This document shows, piece after piece, positions 56,621 to 64,000 of a stretch of DNA of 64,000 bases. This DNA is from Arthonia radiata (Eukaryota > Ascomycota > Arthoniomycetes > Arthoniales > Arthoniaceae), in contig PSQN01000016.1 of the NCBI GenBank assembly GCA_002989075.1, positions 1,779,346 to 1,843,345 of the forward strand. The letters run 5' to 3'. The notes under the pieces were generated by a model. The model was not told the origin of the DNA, ran no database searches, and worked only from the letters and a program-made list of their open reading frames with translations. The translations under genes were made by a program, and so were the position numbers. Position 1 is the first letter of the stretch. Each line of letters opens with the position of its first letter.

Positions 56621-56915
56621 AAGTTGGCCCGCGGGGTCAACTTCCCTTTTGCAAGCCGAAGTCCGTGAGATGGAGGGTGTCCTGTATAAAAGGGAACACT
56701 TACAGGGGCTCTATCTTGATGAGAAGGATGATGCTAGCCCGCGAGGTTAGCAGCCTTACCGTACGCCGATGTCCGCGAGACGGAGGGTGCCTCACAAGAA
56801 TAAAGGAGAAGACTGAGGCTTTCTTTTGAAAGTACCGTTGAAGACAGGGATGATGTTGACCCGCGTAGTCAACAGCTCTCTAGCATGCCCGATGTCCGTG
56901 AGACGGAGGATGCCT
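56621..56915. repeat. Three tandem repeats (about 110-125 bp) with conserved hairpins
   Basis: Three units share a core CCCGCG flanked by inverted arms, then about 20 variable bases, then a second block close to GTCCGTGAGACGGAGGGTGCC. Second blocks start at 56661, 56771 and 56894. The arms around CCCGCG are AAGTTGGC/GTCAACTT in unit 1, TGCTAGC/GTTAGCA in unit 2 and TGTTGAC/GTCAACA in unit 3. The second block also folds, TCCG with CGGA around TGAGA or CGAGA. The units might be repeats inside an old LTR-type element, since the surroundings look like decayed repeat DNA, but I cannot prove this. Confidence 0.7.
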
Positions 56916-57098
56916 CTTCAAGTGGAGAAAGTCTTTAGCTACGGGGTCCACTTGCAGCTGCTGCGACGAAACCACTAATCGCCAATCTGTGCTCGCTAAA
57001 TAGGAAGTACCAGGAAACTGTATGCGACTGGCGACAAGTTTAATGGACTGGTGTATCCATTTTCCTTGTTTTGAACACGAGATTCAACCTTTACCAGC

Positions 57099-57421
57099 AT
57101 GAGGCCTCAATCCGTCCTGATCGCTATTTTGACCCTGCTCCATGTGCCACTTGCCACGCTGACCGTGGGCTTTGGCATCTCTCTATCGAGCGGATATGCG
57201 TAAGCACCTTCTTCCCCGAAATTCCTCGGCTCCTGATCTAAGCCTTAATTTCCAGGACCGCGAGCGCGCGCCTTGCAAGCGGAGTCTACATCGACATTAC
57301 CAAGATCGAGGGCGGCGAGAGATCCAAAGCATACATGCTCGGCTTACAAGAGGAACCAGGTACGGTAATTGCTCCTACACAATATTACCCCTTCTTACAG
57401 CAAACACACCAGCGCTATTAA
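57099..57421 (+). CDS. 5' part of a secreted-protein gene, probably truncated
   Basis: Exon 1 (57099-57199) encodes a signal peptide (MRPQSVLIAILTLLHVPLAT) and exon 2 starts at 57256 after a 56-nt GT..AG intron (phase 2). It continues ARLASGVYIDITKIEGGERS and KAYMLGLQEEPG. At about 57360 a second donor-like GTACGG is followed by TA-rich sequence unlike the rest. If read straight through, the frame ends at 57421 (about 88 residues in all). The clean splice and codon use up to 57360 suggest a once-functional gene whose remainder was lost or overwritten by repeat DNA. The family is not recognised. Confidence 0.45.
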
Positions 57422-59337
57422 CACATTACAAGCGTTGTCCCGCCACAGAATCCTCTCGCACCTATACTCTATACACTTGTGGCTTGCTGAGTTAATACTC
57501 GAGAGAAGTATTTATTCTGAGGCTGTCTCTGCCTATTTTCATTACTATCGACTACAAGACAGCAAAACGCGATATTTAATCTGCACTCAAAGATGTCTAA
57601 GTCTACAGCTAGAACCGCCCCAACTACGTTATACGTCTAATAGTCTCTACGCTCGGCGTACAGGGACGCTGCTCAGACTCGTACACCATTCCCGCTTCTA
57701 GCTACTACGAAGACCCAAAACAACTCGTCTTAATTGTCGAATACAAACGCTATTCGCTAACGGCTGCGCTCTAGGAAGAAGAATGCAGTATCCTTTTGTC
57801 GCATAATAGGATTACCACCAGCCAACTTAGTTATAACAGCCTAGAAAAGTGTTAAAAAAGTGCGGAGGACGGCACAAGCTACAGTAAAACTTTTAAAACC
57901 GTGCTTCGCGGCGTGATACGCAGTCAGGAATCAATGTTGCGCAAACACTAGACGATCGGTGCAGTACCAGCTATAGGAGAGCAAGCGAGCGACGATACTG
58001 TAACAGTCTTGCTTCGCTAGGTTCAAAAAAAACAATTCTCAAATCGTGAATCTGTGGACTCATCTCTTGTATAAGAGCTGTTAGATGAATCAGCGTATGT
58101 AGGTTCTCGGGCTTCGGCGTGGGCAGAGTCTAGAGCAAAAGAAGTTAAGCACGATAAGCACCAGTACATAGCTTGAAAGGACGTTTGAGAGAAAGAAGCT
58201 TCAATGATTTACGATGGAGTCTCAAGGTCAGCCCTTGAGCCACGACAGCGTGCCTCATGACACCCTCCGGTCAGTAATCTGACCATCTCTTCCTGGAAGT
58301 GGAGCCCAATAATCGCTGTACAGGGAAGGCATAGGCGTCATTCACCATCGGACTTTACTTATACGCTCACTGCTACTGCTGAAACCGCACTGTCGTCGTT
58401 ACTCACAGCAATTCCACAAAGCAGAAAGCCAGAACTCCACCGACAATGACGCCTCTTCTTCTGTCACCGCAATCGTTGATGGTGGCAGTTCAGCATCTGG
58501 CTCTTCTTCTACTACCTTAGTCCGTGATAGTGATACTTTGGCCTTCGACTCCACTGGCGGTGACAATTCATGGATCACAGCAGAAGACTTGAGCAACAGT
58601 GTACAGACTTGTGGAGGTGTAGGTTTTAGCCATCGATGCGCGAGACAAAGCGAAGCGATTCCATCAGGACATACAGAGTTTGGTCAATTTTCAAAGTAGG
58701 AACGCCTCTCTATCGTAGATCTCTGCTCTGAGACCAAGTATGATCCTATCTGGTCCGCCCTGCTTACTTTGGCGGAGCCAGAGCGTAGGATGCCTGAGTA
58801 GGTTGACTGCATTGGCCGCCTTCAGAAACGTAGTTCGTCCCACGCAGTCTTACTCGCGCTTAATCCACTGCTACATCCTACTTACCTCCGCTTATACTCT
58901 ACTTGATCCTAAGGGCCCCTCAAATATGTTCCAAGCTACCTTGCTATAGGTCGGAACCACCGCTTGAGTCGTTTGTGCCTTCCGACGCTTCGCAGAACCA
59001 CTCGGTATCTACGAAGTCCTCACGATCCTCTACATTTAGCAATTTCGGCCTGTCGAGACGTCTACGCGCATATCTCGGTGGCACGAGCTTTCCAGCCTTG
59101 GCGCACTAAAGCTGAGCGCTAAGCCATCTTTGACGTCTTGACTCGCGGCTCTGTTTACGTAGTACCTGCAACGACGTACAAGTCTTCATTCTCGTTGTGT
59201 TCAGACTGGTCTTGTAGTGGCTTACCATGTAAGCGCTTGCCATTGCAACCAGCACGAGACATTGCACAGGCAACACCCTCGTATCCAGTCAACTTTCGTT
59301 AATTGCAGGAGTCACGCAAACTACGCCTGCTACAGTC
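57422..59337. other. Decayed, TA-rich repeat-like region
   Basis: From about 57370 to 58000 the sequence is rich in TA and poor in clear coding signal, as expected after repeat-induced point mutation. No open element, terminal repeats or domain can be made out, so its origin is unknown. A 65-codon minus-strand frame at 58399-58596 looks coding-like (acidic, SPPVESKAKVSLSRTKVVEE) but is isolated. The right part presumably holds the promoter of the HNH-like gene. Confidence 0.4.
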
Positions 59338-61452
59338 ATGCAATCAACAACATTTGAAGACTCAACGTCACAGAAACCAACGCCCTCGGAGCCAGGCGTG
59401 GTATATTCACGACCTTTTGTCGTTGACGGGAGCCATCCCCACACATATCCCGTGCTTACACACCCAACCTTCCGGGAACGATTAAAAGCCGATTACGGTA
59501 GCACTGTGGCCTTTTCTGCAGTCATATACCATCCAGATCACCGAGATTTCGTGCTGTTCCAGGTGTTGACGCTCGATGCCATACGCACGCCGGACCAGTC
59601 GGAGCTTCGGCACCTATCGAGCAGCGGCCAAGAAAGGCCGTCCAGCTTGATGCCTGCTGCAGAGGTTACGACGGCTAAATTGCTGGGTTCTATTTGCACC
59701 TACACAGAATCTGCAGGGGGGATAGTGTCAGCATTGAAAGATCGAACGAAGGCATTTGAAGCGGGTTGCGTCCAGTGGCTTTACGCGTGCTGCATTTACT
59801 ATTACCACCTTTCCGTTCACCTCGGCAGGGAGCTGAGGGTAACTCGAGACAACAAGCAGCACAGCGCCACGCCATCGGCGTCTGCGACCGACGGTTCGAC
59901 AGTGACATCCGCTAACCTCATTGCTAATAATCGGAATGAATCCGCCAACGGCCGCTCCGACAGGCTCGCCGATGAGCGCGATCCTAGTCCCAATGGCCAC
60001 AAACATGGCGCACCTGCTATCGATTAGCCATCGGAGACAGCACCTGGTAACGAACAATCTTCACACACTGAGCAAACGCAAGGTGGGGCCCAGCGATCGC
60101 CTGGAAGTGCCGAGCTCCTATTCTCCCACAGGCCCGGTTCGAGCTTCGCGAGCTTAGCGCAATTCCCACCACCCCATTCTACGAACACACGCAACATCAC
60201 TGGAAGTCATTGCGAGCATGGGCGAGCAGCATCCTTCGACAGCCCGCCAATTCCACCCGAGCAAGGGGCTGGAGCCAGATCTCCTGAGCCGTCGCGTTCA
60301 CCCGCCGCATCGTCGGCAACACATCATTTGTTCACAAGTGGACAGAGTATGACATTCTCCATCTCGGATGAGATAGCCGATAGATTTGTTGCACAGCGTG
60401 GATATCTGCCATACCCAGTCGTACCTGGGGTTGGGTCCTGGATCCCGCCACGTGGCTCCACGGGCCGTTTCGCCATGTCACCACCACTCAACATCGCCCA
60501 GATTGCAAGCCTGAGCAAAGCATCACCTTCGCAAGTCAGGAGCGTTATGTACCAGATGAGAAATGCACAGGGCCAGATCAGCGCCGTCTGCCCGGTTACA
60601 GGCGCGTTGGTTACGGACTCCTGTCACATCATCCCACCGAACATCGATCCCGGCGGCGAGCTCTATAAGAGCATCAAAAATTGGCTGTTGCCCTCTCTTG
60701 GTAATCTAGGTCCCCAGCCCCTCGTCGAGGATCCATTAAATAAGCTTTGCCTGGAGCCCGGCGTGCATGCTTTATGGGATAACCATGACTTGTTGTTCGT
60801 GCCTGTCGCGAACGATAGAGGAGGAGCGGAGGCTTTCGATTTGTCTGTTCAATGCGTGTTCCCACCTCATTCCGTCGAGGCTTTGCGATACCACAACGCA
60901 CGGATACGAGCCCGCACCTCCGTTGAGATCAAGGTCCACACCGGACTTATGAATATGCGTCTAGTCTACGGAGTGCTCAATACACTCACCGCAATGCTCA
61001 GATCGCAGGCCGATGTACGTACGTATGACTCACCCCTGGTCTGGCAGCCCGTCTACACTAAACCTGCAGGTTGGGATTCGGCCGTGGGATACGAGGCGGT
61101 GGACTTTTTGGACTGCGTTTCTGACGAAGATAAGAGCGAGGACTCCGACGAGGACAGACTTAGCCCTGCATCCTCGCAAGACAGTTCTCCGAGCGGAACG
61201 CCTATGATGAAGGCGGCGGGGGTGATATACAGCTACGCGCGGGGACGCAGCAACAAGCGGAAAGCTGATGAATTCAATGATTCCAGAGCCTCTAAGGTCG
61301 TCAAGTCCGCAGGGGTTGATCCAACCGAGGCAGATGACATTACTGATTACGGCTCCGACACCAACCTGGACACGTCAGAAGAGTATTGCATACCCGAACT
61401 GGACCTGAATGCAGTGAACAAAATGCTGACGCGTTCGCCTACACTTAGTTAG
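59338..61452 (+). pseudogene. HNH-nuclease-like (HNH_2 type) fungal gene with one in-frame stop
   Basis: A single frame runs from the ATG at 59338 to 61452 (704 codons before the final stop) and is interrupted only by one TAG at 60025-60027. The first part (229 codons) has MQSTTFEDSTSQKPTPSEPG and RPFVVDGSHPHTYPVLTHPT. After the TAG comes a Ser/Pro-rich linker and then an HNH_2-like core: ISAVCPVTGALVTDSCHIIP, then DPLNKLCLEPGVHALWDNHD. An acidic C-terminus follows (DEDKSEDSDED...). Fungal genomes carry many such accessory proteins of unknown role. The TAG may mark a young pseudogene, or an intron with an acceptor at that very TAG (a donor-like GTAACT lies at 59836, 192 nt away) could remove it. 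The second part alone, from 60349, would be a shorter protein. Confidence 0.65.
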
Positions 61453-61887
61453 GCCGCGCTCTGCCCGGTAACGACTCTTTCACTCTGCGCTTTTGCAGTC
61501 AACACTGCGTAACACTGCAGCATTGTCAGCGTAGCGGCTTTGATTTGCGCTAGCTATTATACGTGCAGTGACCCTACAGGCGCATGAGCCATTCTTGCGC
61601 TTGGAGTACAACATGATCGTTATGGCGGCTAGAACGAATGCCTTCGGGGACAACGGTCTCGATTTTGAATGACGAGCGCAGGCAATTCCATCCTACCCCG
61701 CAACCTTACTGCCTCTGCATACGGGCTCTGCTGCTCCCTCTTGACTCATAAAGTGACTCGTAATCGTGGGTTTGCAAGCTGATGGATATGGAAGAATCAT
61801 CGGCGTGTGCGCTCGCGACTTACATACTTAATCATTGCTCTGGAGTCATGTCCAATGGCGTTCTCAATCGGGCTCTGTTGACTTGCC
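61453..61887. other. Convergent intergenic region
   Basis: Lies between the 3' ends of the HNH-like gene and the oxidoreductase gene. No gene is seen. Confidence 0.35.
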
Positions 61888-63220
61888 TCAGTCCTCAACG
61901 TATCTCACGTCAATCTTCGCGCCAGCGTCCTTCAGCCGCTCCACATACCCATCACCCAGCATGGCCGGGGTGCACATCCCACCCCCAACTCTCTTCGCGA
62001 TCGTATTATCCTCGTCGTACAGTAGAGTAGCTGCTGCCTCCGCAACTACAACAGCAGTGTAAGCATACATGCCACCCTTCCAACGCAATGCGCCGATAGA
62101 TCTTCCTTTGCCACCAGCGTCAGGGAGAGCAACAGCTTTCTGCTCGATGCAACCCTTTGATTCCACTTCTTTGCTTGGCCCGAAGCCTGGCTTTGTGACG
62201 ATGTACTTCAGCAGCCAGCGGACCGGAGGGAGAGCTAGCATCAATGGACCGACGATGGTTGCTACATTGAGCAAGAGTCCGCCAATATAGCCACTCGCTC
62301 TATCAAAGTGTCAGTACAATAAATTTCAAACCACAGCGCGGCTACAGAACACGAGGTGCGGACAAAAGGGCGTACCTTGTGCCACATGTGAAGCGGAAGT
62401 CTGGCCCGTAGGCTTCTGGCTGCTTGCTCTCCGCAAGCAAAGCCCACGTTCGCTGCACGACAGGGATGTCCACGGAGTTTAGCATTGGCAGGCCCAACAC
62501 GTCAAGATCGCGGATGACGCGCAGGCCTGTGAGCCGTCGAAGTAGACCAGCAGCTGACGGTGGGCTTGCTGGTAGATGGACATTCTTAGGAAAGTAAGCT
62601 TGGGGTGCTGAGGCGGATTGCAATGTGAGGGGTGAGTAGTCTTCGAAGATGCCAAGCGCGCTTGCTATTGTGCCACCACTGGGCGTGCCCTCGAATCGGA
62701 AGAGCGATAGGATGACCTCACGGACAGCGTGGTTCGTTTGCTTGCGGAGATTGGACGCGACAACATAAGTGAGCACATCGGCGGGAGAGGACTCAATGCC
62801 ACATTGTGGTATCATGATGGTTCCGGACTTCTTCGCTGCATCGTGATATTTTGACACAATCTGTCTTACCCATGGCGATTCGCCCGTCACATCAAGATAG
62901 TGAGTACTTGTCTCCACACATGCTTCGACTACAGGTGTGCTGTACTTGTTGTAAGGGCCGATAGTGTTGATCAAGACCCTGGTTTTGCTGGACACTGCCT
63001 TGAGCTCGTCCTTGCTAAGAGATGTTATCTCAATGGCTGGGAGTGGCCTGCTTTGGTCGATTTTCTTGAGATCCTCGAGGACAGTAGACAACTTGCCCTC
63101 CGATCGACCCGCTATGGCCCATGTGAGACTTGTTGGGAACTTCTGATGAATGTACTCTGCAGTCAACTTCCCCGTAAACCCAGTCGCTCCCAGCAGGATG
63201 AGATCGTACGGGCGAGACAT
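61888..63220 (-). CDS. Saccharopine dehydrogenase-like oxidoreductase (SCCPDH family)
   Basis: Exons 63220-62376 and 62299-61888 (76-nt intron, phase 2) encode 418 residues. The N-terminal Rossmann fold has the NAD(P)-binding motif LILLGATGFTGKLTAEYI (residues 7-24). Then come WAIAGRSEGKLSTVLEDL, LINTIGPYNKYSTPVVEACV, THYLDVTGESPWVRQIVSKY, and IMIPQCGIESSPADVLTYVV. This is the pattern of the SCCPDH/trans-acting enoyl reductase family, not of true lysine-pathway saccharopine dehydrogenase. A hydrophobic stretch at the start of exon 2 (GYIGGLLLNVATIVGPLMLA) may be membrane-associated. The substrate is unknown. It is divergent from the eL43 gene. Confidence 0.9.
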
Positions 63221-63743
63221 GTCGTCGTCGCTGCTTGGGAGATTTTCTCACAACGCGGTATTCAGAATGAAAGGATTACCCTAAAATGAGATTGAAAAGT
63301 CAAATGGTGGGAATGAAACAAGTAGAGGCTACCGAATGAACTCAGAGAGTTGCATGCACGAGCAACGATCCAATCGAGATCGGCGACAGCCGAGGCGCTT
63401 GCGGAGATTTTGTTCGTGAACGCGGACAGTATCACGTGTTGCGATATCGATTCTGCTACAATCGTTCAATGAAATCATTGATGCATCCAGTATAGGCGTA
63501 AATAAGCAAGGTCATTGTATCACACGTCCTGGATGGCAACGTCGCATGCTGGTAACAGATAAGCTCAGCAGGAGTTTGGAGGCTTGACACTGTCAAGATA
63601 TTCCCAGAAACTGGAAACAGAAACCCGGCACCGCTGAGTCAGCACGTAAGGCTGAACTACCCACCACCCAAAATCTCAGTCAACAATAGCGTCTTCATCA
63701 ACTACGCACACATACATCGCACATAGTCCAGACACCGCCCACG
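63221..63743. promoter_or_regulatory. Divergent promoter between the oxidoreductase and eL43 genes
   Basis: 523 bp between two divergently oriented start codons. No specific regulatory site is claimed. Confidence 0.45.
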
Positions 63744-64000
63744 ATGTCAAAGCGCACCAAGAGTGGGTGATCCATCTCTGGGAAATGTTCGGTATGGCAT
63801 TTTAGAGCTGACATCCCGAACAGAGGTCGGCGTGACCGGTAAATACGGTACAAGGTACGATAGCACACCACCTAGAGTCGAGCCCAGCATGAGCGAAAAA
63901 CTGGAATACGTGCGAATTGAAGTCATTTTCATCACTAACGCAACACGTCACGATTAGATACGGTGCCTCCCTGCGAAAGCAAGTGAAGAAGATGGAGATC
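63744..64000 (+). CDS. Ribosomal protein eL43 (L37a), partial at the right edge
   Basis: Exon 1 is 63744-63762, exon 2 is 63824-63854 and exon 3 starts at 63958 and runs off the window. Both introns are GT..AG; the second has a CTAAC branch site. The spliced start reads MSKRTKKVGVTGKYGTRYGA followed by SLRKQVKKMEI, the near-invariant N-terminus of eL43, a component of the large ribosomal subunit with a C4-type zinc finger further on (outside the window). Introns in the first few codons are usual for fungal ribosomal-protein genes. Confidence 0.95.

Noticed and set aside
56621-56915. Hairpin repeats as a hammerhead or twister ribozyme
   Set aside because: Short stretches (GTCCGTGAG, GGAGGGTG) resemble parts of such ribozymes, but the required conserved cores are not present as far as can be read, so no assignment is made.

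Overview
The window is nuclear DNA of a filamentous ascomycete (Pezizomycotina). Introns are short (about 45-115 nt), begin with GT, end with AG and often carry a CTAAC-type branch site. The gene set is typical of that group: a spliced arginine attenuator uORF before the carbamoyl-phosphate synthase small subunit gene, a WSC stress sensor, a HET-domain protein, and fungus-specific secreted families. The style suggests a Dothideomycete, but this is an inference from gene content only.

Layout. Bases 1-14183 are mostly conserved genes: a partial gene at the left edge, a glycine-rich hydrophilic protein, a PARN-like deadenylase, a possible small gene, arg-2/CPA1 with its uORF, a WSC-domain sensor and a DUF3445 haem-oxygenase-like protein. 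Bases 14640-17700 hold no genes but contain a strongly diverged tandem array with a period near 320 bp. Next come a HET-domain protein, an Atg38-like MIT/coiled-coil protein, a small cysteine-rich secreted protein and a 350-bp inverted-repeat element.

Bases 25006-32622 are an accessory block of six BTB/POZ genes, all on the minus strand. Three end in a cysteine-rich zinc-ribbon-like tail, one of which is supplied by a separate exon. A very long, largely disordered protein with a C-terminal methyltransferase-like domain follows (33571-37938). After a 2.4-kb gene-poor stretch come two tandem secreted paralogues (40386-42421) and then four tandem paralogues of a small CHORD-like zinc-binding family (42757-45817). 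Three of those four carry an apparent lesion or early stop.

Bases 46288-56083 return to housekeeping genes: calmodulin and the Tlg2-type syntaxin share a divergent promoter, then a 2.7-kb gene-poor stretch, a RING plus ZZ-like protein and the Pol I factor Rrn7. Bases 56100-59300 look like decayed repeat DNA. They contain three hairpin-bearing repeats and the 5' part of a secreted-protein gene. An HNH-nuclease-like gene with one in-frame stop, a saccharopine-dehydrogenase-like oxidoreductase and the start of ribosomal protein eL43 close the window.

The main candidates for something new are the BTB/zinc-ribbon cluster, the decaying CHORD-like cluster, the hidden 320-bp array, and the three tandem repeats whose hairpin stems differ by compensatory changes. 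All gene models were read by eye from the sequence; no search or expression data were available.
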